Notes under the pieces: model-generated
The model's input: only the letters and a program-made list of their open reading frames with translations
The model's database searches: none
Told to the model about the DNA's origin: nothing
Assembly: GCA_002454815.1 (NCBI GenBank)
Contig: DKJL01000005.1
Span: forward strand, 7,942-71,941
DNA length: 64,000 bases
Source: Flavobacteriales bacterium UBA6693
GTDB taxonomy: Bacteria > Bacteroidota > Bacteroidia > Flavobacteriales > Weeksellaceae
Direction: 5' to 3'
Position numbers and translations under genes: made by a program
In this document: in pieces, positions 52,754 through 61,256 of the stretch
Position numbering within the stretch: position 1 is the stretch's first letter
Layout: every line of letters starts with the position of its first letter

Positions 52754-53476
52754 TTAGTATTTGAATTCCTTATTACGTAAGCTGTTTCTGGCACTGTAGC
52801 TGGCCAGATTTGCTAAGGCGCGATCGGCCTCGTTGTCCAGCTCCTCTTCGTCCGGTTTGGGAAGAAAGGCGTGTACGACTTGTCCGTCCAAACTTACAAT
52901 GATGCGTGTGCTTCTGCCGAAAGTAGGAAGCTCTGTAACGGTAATTGTACCGTCGAACTTCCGCTGCATTTGGTTGTATTTCTTAAAAAACGAATCATAA
53001 AACATCTGCCCGTTTCGGGTTTTTGTTTCATCTACGGTAAGTCCGGTCAGCTCCAGTTCTGTTTCCGGGATGTAGTCGACATCCGCCGTAAACTGGTTCG
53101 GGTTTATTTCAACGCTGTCTTTCGCTACAAGTTTGTCCGTAGTTTCGTCCTTTAGTAACAAGAAAATTTTCAGGCCGTCGTTCTTTTGTAAATTAATATT
53201 TACTTCAGACAGCGTTCGGGTTTCATTAGGCTTGAGCGAAAACTTACCACTTTGTTTATTAGTCGAAGTTCCGGATTTGCCTTTTTTTAGTGAAATTAAA
53301 ATGTAATTCAGGTCTCGGTATAATTCGGAGCTGTTTTCAGATACAGCTCGTATTTTAATGAGACCATTATAATTGTCAGTAATAATTTTTCCGATGACTC
53401 CCTCTTTTTTTTGTGAGGAAAGTGTGCCAGTCAGAAAAAATACGACGAGAATGGTGATGAGAGTGTTCATTTTCAA
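52754..53476 (-). CDS. csgE: CsgH-like chaperone domain fused to curli secretion factor CsgE
   Basis: 240 residues with a signal peptide ending near LSSQ. Residues ~139-228 match CsgE (E. coli 129 residues in total): LELTGLTVDETKTRNGQMFY, DSFFKKYNQM, GTITVTELPTFGRSTRIIVSLDGQVVHAFL, then a helix ending LANLASY. CsgE caps CsgG in the periplasm and gives substrate specificity. Residues ~36-126 form a beta-sandwich-like domain (LISLKKGKSGTSTNKQSGKF, SLKPNETRTLSEV) with the pattern of CsgH/CsgC amyloid-inhibiting chaperones. The two periplasmic functions appear to be joined in one chain. CsgE is confident; the CsgH assignment is by pattern and less certain. Confidence 0.87.
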   Translation of the reverse strand: MKMNTLITILVVFFLTGTLSSQKKEGVIGKIITDNYNGLIKIRAVSENSSELYRDLNYILISLKKGKSGTSTNKQSGKFSLKPNETRTLSEVNINLQKNDGLKIFLLLKDETTDKLVAKDSVEINPNQFTADVDYIPETELELTGLTVDETKTRNGQMFYDSFFKKYNQMQRKFDGTITVTELPTFGRSTRIIVSLDGQVVHAFLPKPDEEELDNEADRALANLASYSARNSLRNKEFKY

Positions 53477-53481
53477 GGGGA

Positions 53482-53886
53482 TTAGTAGTTTCTCATAAAG
53501 ATCGTCATGTCATTCGCATTGATGTTTATTTTCATTCCATCAGATATACTGTTGCTGCCGGTGATATCAATATAGTTACCTGATCCCCGTACATGAATTT
53601 GTGCGTTCGTAGGATAGTTATTTTGATTATTGTACAGCGTTGTATTATAGTTTCCACTCTGGATCAGTTCCAGATATTGAGGTGAGGCATCGGATGCAAT
53701 GGCTAGATTACTGTCTCCGTGTTGCATGATTATATCCGCACTTTGCGAACTCATCATCTGTGAGCCTTGCTGCTGCCTGTAAAACTCCAATATATTGTCA
53801 CTGGTGATCTCATTGTATGAAATCGATTGCGCAGTAAAAAGGGACGCAAGCAGAACGGTGAAAAATGTAGTAAGAAGTGTTTTCAT
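53482..53886 (-). CDS. Small secreted protein with curlin-like repeats, candidate CsgB-type nucleator
   Basis: 134 residues with a signal peptide (MKTLLTTFFTVLLASLFTAQ). After a ~30-residue Gln/Ser-rich linker there are about three loose curlin-type units: IIMQHGDSNLAIAS, LELIQSGNYNTTLYNNQNN and IHVRGSGNYIDITGSNS, and then KININANDMTIFMRNY. The repeats are far less regular than in the major subunit. Position between the curlin gene and csgE, secretion signal, small size and divergent repeats fit a minor subunit or nucleator such as CsgB. It could also be a surface or chaperone factor with a beta-helical fold. Confidence 0.65.
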   Translation of the reverse strand: MKTLLTTFFTVLLASLFTAQSISYNEITSDNILEFYRQQQGSQMMSSQSADIIMQHGDSNLAIASDASPQYLELIQSGNYNTTLYNNQNNYPTNAQIHVRGSGNYIDITGSNSISDGMKININANDMTIFMRNY

Positions 53887-53954
53887 ACCGATACGTTAAA
53901 ATGCAGGGTTAATACGAATATCAGCCCTGCAATTGTTAATTTAGCTCTGTGCGA

Positions 53955-54773
53955 CTAGTTTGTTTGTGTTACTGTCATAGAGTTGTTGTTTCCGACCTGC
54001 GTTCCGTAGTGAAAATGATCCTGGCCAGTCTGAGAAATGTCTGCCATGTTACCGTTTCCTACTTGATAATCATCTGCGTAGTTTCTATCTCCGTCCTGAC
54101 TTTGGTATAGTAAATTGTTGTCACCTATTTGCAATCCGAGAGTTTCGTTGTCATTCCCATTCTGCCAAGAGCTGGAATAGTTGCTGGTACCATCTTGCAT
54201 GTGATCTGCAGAGTTGCCGTCACCAATCTGCCACTGGTAAGACTGGTTATCATCTCCAGTTTGTGAAGCCATTGCAGAGTTATCATTTCCAACCTGCCAC
54301 TGAACCGCATAGTTAAAAACGCCGTCTTGTGTAGCAGTGGCATCATTTCGGTCACCATATTGTTCTTGTGACACTTCATTAAAAATGCCGTCTTGTGTGG
54401 ACGAAGCCATGTTGCGGTCGCCTACCTGCAATTGGTCGGTATAGTTTAGAATGCCGTTCTGCGAAGTCGTAGCATCATTACGATTTCCGTATTGTTCCAC
54501 GTTGTTTTCATTGGCAAGACCTACCTGATCTACGTCAATTGAGTTCCTGTTTCCTAGGCTTAGCCCTGTGTTAGCGTTAAATGCGCCATCTTGGTCTACA
54601 GTCGCCGTGTTTCGATTACCGTACTGCAAAAGATCATTGCTGTTCATGTAACCTACCTGGTTGATCACTGCGTCGTTATTATTACCAACTTGCGTGGTAA
54701 CGTCCTCGTTAGCTTGGGCATAAGTAAAGCCTACAGCTAAAAGTGCGAATGCACTTACAAATAATTTTTTCAT
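53955..54773 (-). CDS. csgA: Major curlin subunit (CsgA-like)
   Basis: 272 residues from ATG 54773, with signal peptide MKKLFVSAFALLAVGFTYAQ. The mature part is 22 successive 11-residue units with the core Q-x-G-x-x-N (for example LQYGNRNTATV, TQDGIFNEVSQ, WQVGNDNSAMA), equal to 11 curlin repeats against five in E. coli CsgA. The chain is rich in Asn, Gln, Gly and Asp and has no Cys in the mature part; a few units deviate (LSLGNRN, SQTGQDH). This is the secreted amyloid that polymerises on the surface. It is first in the operon. Upstream codons to 54896 precede the -7 element and are not used. Confidence 0.93.
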   Translation of the reverse strand: MKKLFVSAFALLAVGFTYAQANEDVTTQVGNNNDAVINQVGYMNSNDLLQYGNRNTATVDQDGAFNANTGLSLGNRNSIDVDQVGLANENNVEQYGNRNDATTSQNGILNYTDQLQVGDRNMASSTQDGIFNEVSQEQYGDRNDATATQDGVFNYAVQWQVGNDNSAMASQTGDDNQSYQWQIGDGNSADHMQDGTSNYSSSWQNGNDNETLGLQIGDNNLLYQSQDGDRNYADDYQVGNGNMADISQTGQDHFHYGTQVGNNNSMTVTQTN

Positions 54774-54805
54774 GGTTAGAAATTTTAATTGGTTAGTTTG
54801 TGTTA

Positions 54806-54813
54806 CAAATGTA
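54806..54813 (-). promoter_or_regulatory. -7 element of the curli operon promoter
   Basis: The minus strand reads TACATTTG (TAnnTTTG), 32 bp before the csgA ATG. No TTG is seen 19-20 bp upstream, so this promoter may need an activator. Confidence 0.5.
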
Positions 54814-54956
54814 TGCAGCGAATATATCATATGCTTCACCTGGAGTGCCCATATATTTAAAATCAATACAAATCGGTAGAGCCCTGTGGAAAACACCCGG
54901 GGCCAATACGTAGTAATCTACAGCTCGCTAAACCGTTGTCTTACGGACTCATCAAG

Positions 54957-54970
54957 TTGATCAAATTTGA
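54957..54970. repeat. Two overlapping palindromes between csgA and tetR
   Basis: TTGATCAA (54957-54964) overlaps TCAAATTTGA (54961-54970); each is a perfect palindrome. They lie 20 bp before the -33 element of the tetR promoter in the divergent region. They may be an operator for the TetR protein or for curli control. Confidence 0.35.
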
Positions 54971-54989
54971 AATAAACCAGGAAACTATT

Positions 54990-55019
54990 TTGGTTTTCCA
55001 GTTTTCATTCGTAAATTTG
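54990..55019 (+). promoter_or_regulatory. Promoter of the TetR-RND operon
   Basis: TTG (54990-54992), 19 bp, TAAATTTG (55012-55019). The predicted start of transcription (~55025) leaves only a few bases before the ATG at 55029. Confidence 0.75.
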
Positions 55020-55028
55020 CACCTTGTT

Positions 55029-55628
55029 ATGGATGAAAAAAAGAATTTTGTAATAAAAGCAAGCGAACTTTTTTTGGAGCACGGTGCCAAAACTCTCACG
55101 ATGGACGACATCTCCAGAGAGTTTGGAATTTCAAAGAAAACGCTGTACACTTTATTTAAAAATAAAGAAGAACTGATCGAAGAAGTGCTGCATTATAAGT
55201 TGCAGGAAATAATAAAGCGCTTGAAAGATCTCGACGCCAAAGTGGAAAATTCAGTGGAACGCATGTTTTGCCGGGACCGTGAAATAGATCGTGTTGCAGA
55301 TTCGAACAACACTGTATTAATCAAGCAGTTGATAAAATATTATCCTACGATTTTCTTGGCGCACATGAAGGATTTTGCGTCGAAATTTTCGGAGGTGATG
55401 ATTCATAATATAGAGAAAGGCAGGGAGCAGGGCTACTACCGAACTGATTTTGATGCTGAGGTTTATGCAAAATTATTCTTTCAACTCATAATGTCGCTGG
55501 AAGGCTCACTGTATATCGATCTTGCAAGCACGCAAAAAGAACACTACCGCCAGGAAACAATGATGATGTACATGCACGCCATCACGACAGAAAAAGGCAA
55601 GGAAATACTAAAAAAAATAAATTATTAA
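55029..55628 (+). CDS. TetR-family transcriptional regulator of the RND operon
   Basis: 199 residues from ATG 55029 (MDEKKNFVIKASELFLEHG). The N-terminal HTH is ASELFLEHGAKTLTMDDI, then REFGISKKTLYTLFKNKEEL, the standard TetR pattern. The C-terminal ~140 residues are helical and variable, for ligand binding and dimerisation. In-frame codons from 54936 cover the promoter and are excluded. It ends 1 bp before the TolC gene, so it leads the efflux operon and most likely represses it. The ligand is unknown. Confidence 0.92.
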   Translation: MDEKKNFVIKASELFLEHGAKTLTMDDISREFGISKKTLYTLFKNKEELIEEVLHYKLQEIIKRLKDLDAKVENSVERMFCRDREIDRVADSNNTVLIKQLIKYYPTIFLAHMKDFASKFSEVMIHNIEKGREQGYYRTDFDAEVYAKLFFQLIMSLEGSLYIDLASTQKEHYRQETMMMYMHAITTEKGKEILKKINY

Positions 55629-55629
55629 T

Positions 55630-56961
55630 ATGAGAAAATTAGCAATAGGACTTATGTTCTGTAGCAGTTTCGTTTTCGCCCAACAAGAACGCGTACTTAC
55701 ACTTTCCGAAGCCATTGAATATGCGCTGGAGCATAAAGCCGACGCTCTGAAGGCTGCGCTGGATATCCGTAAAGGTGATGCGCAAATTGCGGAAATTAAA
55801 TCCCGGGCGTATCCTAATCTTTCCTTTAACAGCAGTACGAATTATAATCCGCTGCAGCAGGAAACAGTTTTACCGGGAGAAATATTTGGAGCCCCGGGCC
55901 AGGAAATTAAAGTGGCTTTTGGCCAGAAATGGACCGCCAGCAACAGCCTGCAGCTAACGCAAGTCTTATTCAATCAATCGGTTTTCACCGGCCTGAAGGC
56001 TGCAAAATCGACCAAGGAATTCTATATCATTAATGCAGAACTTACGCAGGAGCAGATCATAGAACGCGTGGCAACTGCGTATTATGAGGTTTATAAAAGT
56101 AAGCAGTTGCTTACTAATGCAGACAGCAACCTGGCACTTACAGAACAGACGATTAAAATTATTAAAGGATTATTCGATGCCGGACTTTCCAGAAAAATTG
56201 ATTACGACCGCACGATTGTCGCCAGAAATAATTTATTGGCTACCAAACAACAACTTAATAATGCGGTTGAACTACGGGAAAATGCCCTAAAGTTTATCAT
56301 CGGAATGCCAATGGAGGAAGAAATTACCCTGCCCGCTGAAACTTTCGACGCGGCCATTTTGCCCGACCGCGATGCCGGAACTTATATGGACCGTACAGAA
56401 CTGCGTCTCGCAGATAAGCAAATCGAACTACTCAACTGGCAGAAGAAAGCCACCGAGGCAGAATATTATCCTACCGTAGCTTTAGCCGCGAACTACGGTT
56501 TTTTGGCTCAAGGCCCGAAATTCCCGTATTGGAATGGTGAGAAAAACGGCGTTTATTGGTCAGATGTTTCCTCGATAGGTTTGCAGATCAACATGCCTAT
56601 TTTTAATGGTTTCGCAACGAAAGCAAGGATTGAACTTAATCAGATTGATATCGAAAAAGCACAGGCAGACCTTCGTGAAACAAAACTGGGCCTGGATCTG
56701 GCACACAAAAATGCACTCACTCTGCTGGAAAATAACATGACGACCATCACTATGCAGCAGCAAAACGTAAAATTGGCAGAGGATGTTCTTTCAAATACGC
56801 GCTCCAATTACCAATACGGATTGGCAACGCTCAGTGATATCCTCGATGCCGAACGTGATCTTACACAGGCTCGAAACAATCTTACAGAAGCGCAGCTGGA
56901 TTACAAACTGGCAGAAGTGGATCTCTTAAAATCTCAGGGAAAATTAAATACATTAAAATAA
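55630..56961 (+). CDS. TolC-family outer membrane efflux protein
   Basis: 443 residues with a signal peptide (MRKLAIGLMFCSSFVFAQQ). It contains two OEP repeats with long coiled coils: TLSEAIEYALEHKADALKAALDI starts repeat one, and AEAEYYPTVALAANYGF and NTRSNYQYGLATLSDILDAERDL lie in repeat two. It forms the outer membrane duct of the tripartite pump encoded by the next two genes. It lies 1 bp after tetR and 11 bp before the adaptor gene, so all four genes form one operon. Confidence 0.93.
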   Translation: MRKLAIGLMFCSSFVFAQQERVLTLSEAIEYALEHKADALKAALDIRKGDAQIAEIKSRAYPNLSFNSSTNYNPLQQETVLPGEIFGAPGQEIKVAFGQKWTASNSLQLTQVLFNQSVFTGLKAAKSTKEFYIINAELTQEQIIERVATAYYEVYKSKQLLTNADSNLALTEQTIKIIKGLFDAGLSRKIDYDRTIVARNNLLATKQQLNNAVELRENALKFIIGMPMEEEITLPAETFDAAILPDRDAGTYMDRTELRLADKQIELLNWQKKATEAEYYPTVALAANYGFLAQGPKFPYWNGEKNGVYWSDVSSIGLQINMPIFNGFATKARIELNQIDIEKAQADLRETKLGLDLAHKNALTLLENNMTTITMQQQNVKLAEDVLSNTRSNYQYGLATLSDILDAERDLTQARNNLTEAQLDYKLAEVDLLKSQGKLNTLK

Positions 56962-56972
56962 TAAACTAAATA

Positions 56973-58028
56973 ATGAAAAAGAAAACATTAATCACCATAA
57001 TTTCGATTATCGTTGTACTGGCCGGTTTTTTCTGGATTTTGCAAAACAATAAGAAGAAAAATGAGCAGGAAGTTGCGATCGTAGCGGAGAAAAATACTGA
57101 TGTTGCCGTAAGAACAGCTCAGGTGAAAAAACAGGAAGTAAGCGGCGAATTTGTAGTAAACGGAACATTTTTGCCCAATAAACAAACTCAGATTGCCGCA
57201 GAAATTGGGGGACAACTGATCGCGCTTAATGTCCGCGAAGGAAGCTATGTGCGTGCGGGCCAAAGCATTGGCCGGCTGGCTGGGGAAAAGCTGAATGTTA
57301 ATGTCGGAAATGCGCAAGCGAATTTGTCTCAGGCACAGTCTGCGCTGAGCCGTTACGAAGCCGCTTTCAAAACTGGGGGCGTTACTGCTTTGCAGCTTGA
57401 CCAGGCCAGACTTCAGGTAAAGAACGCACGGGCCCAGGTGCAGTCCGCCCAACTACAGTCGGGTGACACCAACGTAATTTCAAAAATAAGCGGTATTGTT
57501 AATCAGAAAATGGTCGAAGTAGGATCCGTTGTAGGTCCCGGAACACCAATCGTTGAAATTGTTGATATTTCTTCTTTAAAACTTAAGGTAGAAGTGGATC
57601 AAGCACTGGTCAGCGAGTTGGCTGTCGGCAACAGTGTAAAAGTAAAACCGGATGTTATCGACGGAACGATCGACGGCCGTATCAGCTTTATCGCACCAAG
57701 TGCCTCGGGAGCATTGAAATTCCCGGTGGAAATTACAGTTCCCAACAGTTTTAATAAACTGAAAGCCGGCATGTACGGTAGCGCTTATTTCAACAGAACA
57801 GGGAGCGGAAGTGTGCTTACCGTACCGCGTGACGCCTTTGTCGGCAGTGTAAGCGATAATCAAATTTTCGTTGTGCGCGACAATGTTGCCCATCTTATTA
57901 AGGTACAGACGGGAATCAACTATGGCGATACCGTGGAAATTATCAGCGGTCTGAAGGAAGGCGACGTGGTGGTAACCAGTGGTCAGATCAACCTGACAGA
58001 CAAAACCAAAATCAGAATCTTAAAGTAA
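56973..58028 (+). CDS. RND efflux periplasmic adaptor (MFP/HlyD family)
   Basis: 351 residues. An N-terminal membrane anchor (TLITIISIIVVLAGFFWIL, no lipobox Cys) is followed by the first lipoyl half (AEIGGQLIALNVREGSYVRAGQSIGRL), a short alpha-hairpin (~100-150; QANLSQAQSALSRYEAAF) and the second lipoyl half (ISGIVNQKMVEVGSVVGPGTPIVEI). Beta-barrel and membrane-proximal domains end with ISGLKEGDVVVTSGQINL. It links the RND pump to the TolC-type duct. Confidence 0.94.
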   Translation: MKKKTLITIISIIVVLAGFFWILQNNKKKNEQEVAIVAEKNTDVAVRTAQVKKQEVSGEFVVNGTFLPNKQTQIAAEIGGQLIALNVREGSYVRAGQSIGRLAGEKLNVNVGNAQANLSQAQSALSRYEAAFKTGGVTALQLDQARLQVKNARAQVQSAQLQSGDTNVISKISGIVNQKMVEVGSVVGPGTPIVEIVDISSLKLKVEVDQALVSELAVGNSVKVKPDVIDGTIDGRISFIAPSASGALKFPVEITVPNSFNKLKAGMYGSAYFNRTGSGSVLTVPRDAFVGSVSDNQIFVVRDNVAHLIKVQTGINYGDTVEIISGLKEGDVVVTSGQINLTDKTKIRILK

Positions 58029-58044
58029 TCGGTTAATACGAAAT

Positions 58045-61000
58045 ATGAAATTAGCAGAAGTATCGATTAAGCGGCCCAGCGTGGTCATAGTAATGCTTGC
58101 ATTACTGATAATCGGTGGGCTGTTCAGCTATTCTCAGCTGAATTACGAGCTCATCCCAAAATTTGAAGTTAAAGTGGTGACGGTCTCCACAATTTATCCG
58201 GGTGCTTCGCCATCCGAGGTAGAAAGTACCGTTTCACGAAAAATAGAAGATGCGGTATCTTCACTGGAAGGAATCAAGAAAATACAGTCAAAATCGTACG
58301 AAAGTCTCTCAGCGGTAATCATTCAGTTTAATAATGAAGCCGATGTGGATTTTGCCTTAAACGAGGCACAACGTAAGATCAACGCCATCCGTTCGGAATT
58401 ACCGGAAGGAATTGAAGAGCCCTCGCTCTCGCAGTTTTCCCTATCGGATATGCCGATTGTAAGCATGGGAATCACTGCGAATCTTACCCAAAGCGAACTT
58501 TACGATTTAATTGATCAAAAAATTCAACCGGAATTTTCAAGGATTCAAGGTGTGGCGCAGGTGAATATCGTTGGTGGACAGGAACGCGAAATCCGTGTTA
58601 ACCTCGATCAGTTTAAACTTGAAGGTTATGGTCTTACGATTCCGCAGGTGCAACAGGTAATCTCTACCTCTAACCTCGACTTTCCGACGGGAAGTTTGAA
58701 AACGCGTACCAACAGTACGCTGATCCGACTTTCAGGAAAAATAAAAACTGTAGATGAACTGAGAAATCTTATTATTTCTTCAGAGAACGGACAGAACGTA
58801 AAACTGTCTGATATCGCGGAAGTACAGGATACGCAGAAAGAAACCGATAAAATTGCGCGCGTCGATCAGCAAACCACCATTCTTCTGCAGGTTCAAAAAC
58901 AAACCGACGCCAACGCGGTGGATGTGAGCGAACTGGTGCGCAAAAAAGTGGAGCAGATGGAGACGCAGTACAAAACGCAGAATCTGCAGGTTAATATAGC
59001 CAACGATACGTCGTTATTTACGCTGGAAGCGGCGAACTCTGTAATAAAAGATTTATTTATTGCTGTAGGTTTGGTGGCCTTTGTAATGCTGTTCTTCCTG
59101 CACAGTTTTAGAAATGCGCTGATCGTAATGGTAGCGATTCCGACCTCGCTGATCGCTACTTTTATTGGACTTAATATTTTAGGATACTCATTAAACCTGA
59201 TGAGTTTACTTGGTCTTTCGCTCGTGGTTGGTATCTTGGTGGATGACGCTATTGTCGTAATCGAGAACATTCACCGGCACATGGAAATGGGCAAAAATAA
59301 AGTGCGCGCGGCGTACGACGGTGCGTCCGAAATTGGCTTTACCGTAACCGCAATTACGCTCGTTATCGTGGTGGTATTTTTACCGATTGCGATCAGTAGC
59401 GGTTTGGTTTCGGATATCATCCGCCAGTTCTGTGTCACGGTAATTATTGCGACGCTGCTTTCGCTGGTAATGTCTTTCACCGTGGTGCCGTGGCTGTATT
59501 CACGTTACGGTAAACTGGAACTGATCAGCAAAACATCACTTTTCGGCCGTATTATTTACAAATTCGAAGCCGGGCTTACTAAGTTTACTGATTTTATAAC
59601 CGGAATTCTTGTTTGGAGTTTAGGACACAAAATCAAAACTTTTGTTATTGTCATTGTCCTGTTTGCTTCGAGTATTTTGTTGCTCATTTTCGGTTATATT
59701 GGGACAGACTTCTTCCCAAATACAGACAAAGGGGAATTTTTGGTTCAAATCGAAATGCCTAAAGACGTTTCTATTGAAGAAACCAACTTTATGACTCAAA
59801 AGGCAGAAAAATTCCTGCAAAATGAAAAATCCATTACCAGCATGATTACCACTGTGGGGCAATCTAGTACCGGGATGGGCGGGGCTCAGGCCACAAATTA
59901 CCAGTCGGAAATCAGCCTCAAGCTGGTCGACAGTAAAGAGCGCGGAGAAAGTTCTAAAGTATATGCTGCGAAAATTAAACGTGCTCTGGAAAAAGAACTC
60001 GTCGGCGCGAAGATCACTACTGTGCCTATAGGATTTATGGGAGCAGAACAGGCGCCACTCCAGATGACGATCGTCGGTCCAAATCTGGAAGAAGTTATGG
60101 CTTATGCCAAACAGGCAGAAGCACAGCTGAGAACCATCGATGGGGCTTCTGAGGTTGATCTTTCTGTAGAAGAAGGAAACCCCGAAATTATGGTGAGCGT
60201 CGACCGTGATAAAATGGCGTTATTAGGCTTAAATGTCGCAACCGTCGGCCAGACGCTGCGTACCGCTTTCAGCGGAAATGATACCAACAAGTTCCGTACA
60301 GGAAATAATGAATACGACATTAATATTATTCTTGATGAAGCTTATAGGAAAAACATCGATGATGTTCGTAATATTATTTTTACCAACGCTTCCGGCCAGA
60401 AAATTCAGTTGTCGCAATTTGCGGATATCACCAACTCTTCGGGTCCGGCCTTGTTGGAACGGTTTGACCGGTCGCCGTCTGTTACCGTTCAGGCGCAGGT
60501 AGTGGGTAAGACTACGGGTACGGTCGCTGGTGAGTGGGAAGCTAAATTGGCCAATATTAAAAAACCTGCCGGCGTAAGTTGGATGTGGGGTGGTAATATG
60601 GAAAACCAAAGCGAAGGTTTCGGAACGCTCGGCTTCGCACTTTTAGCAGCTATTATGCTCGTCTACATGATTATGGTGGTGCTGTACGATGACTTTGTGA
60701 AACCTTTTATCGTACTGTTCTCAATACCATTATCCTTTATCGGTGCACTTTGGGCATTGGCTTTAACGAATCAGAGTTTAAATATTTTTACCATCCTCGG
60801 GGTCATTATGCTTATCGGTTTGGTTGCCAAAAATGCGATTCTTTTGGTTGATTTTACCAATCACCGAATGGAGAAAGGGGAGACGATACAAAACGCACTT
60901 ATTCAGGCAAACCATGCGCGTCTACGTCCGATCCTAATGACGACCATTGCGATGGTGTTTGGTATGCTGCCCATTGCGATGGCCTCCGGCGCCGCAGCGG

Positions 61001-61200
61001 GTATGAACAATGGTCTGGCGATTGTCATTATCGGTGGGTTACTATCCTCACTGTTTCTGACGCTGATTATTGTGCCGGTTGTGTATTATATTGTTGTCCG
61101 ACTGGAGAACCGCTTCTCCAGTGAAGAGAAGAACGACTATGATCAGCTGATGGTTGCTGATTATGAACACATTCACCCTGAGAGTGAGGTGGAGTTCTAA
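58045..61200 (+). CDS. RND efflux transporter permease (AcrB/HAE1-like)
   Basis: 1051 residues, full RND length. Twelve membrane helices are arranged as 1+5 twice, with two large periplasmic loops. It starts with MKLAEVSIKRPSVVIVMLAL. The proton-relay Asp pair in helix 4 is kept (LVVGILVDDAIVVIENIHRHM), as is the Lys in helix 10 (LIGLVAKNAILLVDFTN). It drives drug or lipid-like compounds out using the proton gradient. Substrate unknown. It closes the TetR-TolC-MFP-RND operon and is followed by a strong terminator. Confidence 0.95.
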   Translation: MKLAEVSIKRPSVVIVMLALLIIGGLFSYSQLNYELIPKFEVKVVTVSTIYPGASPSEVESTVSRKIEDAVSSLEGIKKIQSKSYESLSAVIIQFNNEADVDFALNEAQRKINAIRSELPEGIEEPSLSQFSLSDMPIVSMGITANLTQSELYDLIDQKIQPEFSRIQGVAQVNIVGGQEREIRVNLDQFKLEGYGLTIPQVQQVISTSNLDFPTGSLKTRTNSTLIRLSGKIKTVDELRNLIISSENGQNVKLSDIAEVQDTQKETDKIARVDQQTTILLQVQKQTDANAVDVSELVRKKVEQMETQYKTQNLQVNIANDTSLFTLEAANSVIKDLFIAVGLVAFVMLFFLHSFRNALIVMVAIPTSLIATFIGLNILGYSLNLMSLLGLSLVVGILVDDAIVVIENIHRHMEMGKNKVRAAYDGASEIGFTVTAITLVIVVVFLPIAISSGLVSDIIRQFCVTVIIATLLSLVMSFTVVPWLYSRYGKLELISKTSLFGRIIYKFEAGLTKFTDFITGILVWSLGHKIKTFVIVIVLFASSILLLIFGYIGTDFFPNTDKGEFLVQIEMPKDVSIEETNFMTQKAEKFLQNEKSITSMITTVGQSSTGMGGAQATNYQSEISLKLVDSKERGESSKVYAAKIKRALEKELVGAKITTVPIGFMGAEQAPLQMTIVGPNLEEVMAYAKQAEAQLRTIDGASEVDLSVEEGNPEIMVSVDRDKMALLGLNVATVGQTLRTAFSGNDTNKFRTGNNEYDINIILDEAYRKNIDDVRNIIFTNASGQKIQLSQFADITNSSGPALLERFDRSPSVTVQAQVVGKTTGTVAGEWEAKLANIKKPAGVSWMWGGNMENQSEGFGTLGFALLAAIMLVYMIMVVLYDDFVKPFIVLFSIPLSFIGALWALALTNQSLNIFTILGVIMLIGLVAKNAILLVDFTNHRMEKGETIQNALIQANHARLRPILMTTIAMVFGMLPIAMASGAAAGMNNGLAIVIIGGLLSSLFLTLIIVPVVYYIVVRLENRFSSEEKNDYDQLMVADYEHIHPESEVEF

Positions 61201-61222
61201 CCGCTTCTTTTATATTTATACC

Positions 61223-61256
61223 AAAACGTTCCGCATTATTGCGGAACGTTTTTTTT
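61223..61256 (+). terminator. Terminator of the RND operon
   Basis: AAAACGTTCCGC / GCGGAACGTTTT, perfect 12-bp stem, 6-nt loop, T run of eight. Confidence 0.9.

Noticed and set aside
53955..54720. Short tandem DNA repeats that could suggest a CRISPR array or minisatellite
   Set aside because: The ~33-bp periodicity comes from the 11-residue curlin units; the DNA copies are degenerate at third positions and there are no unique spacers.
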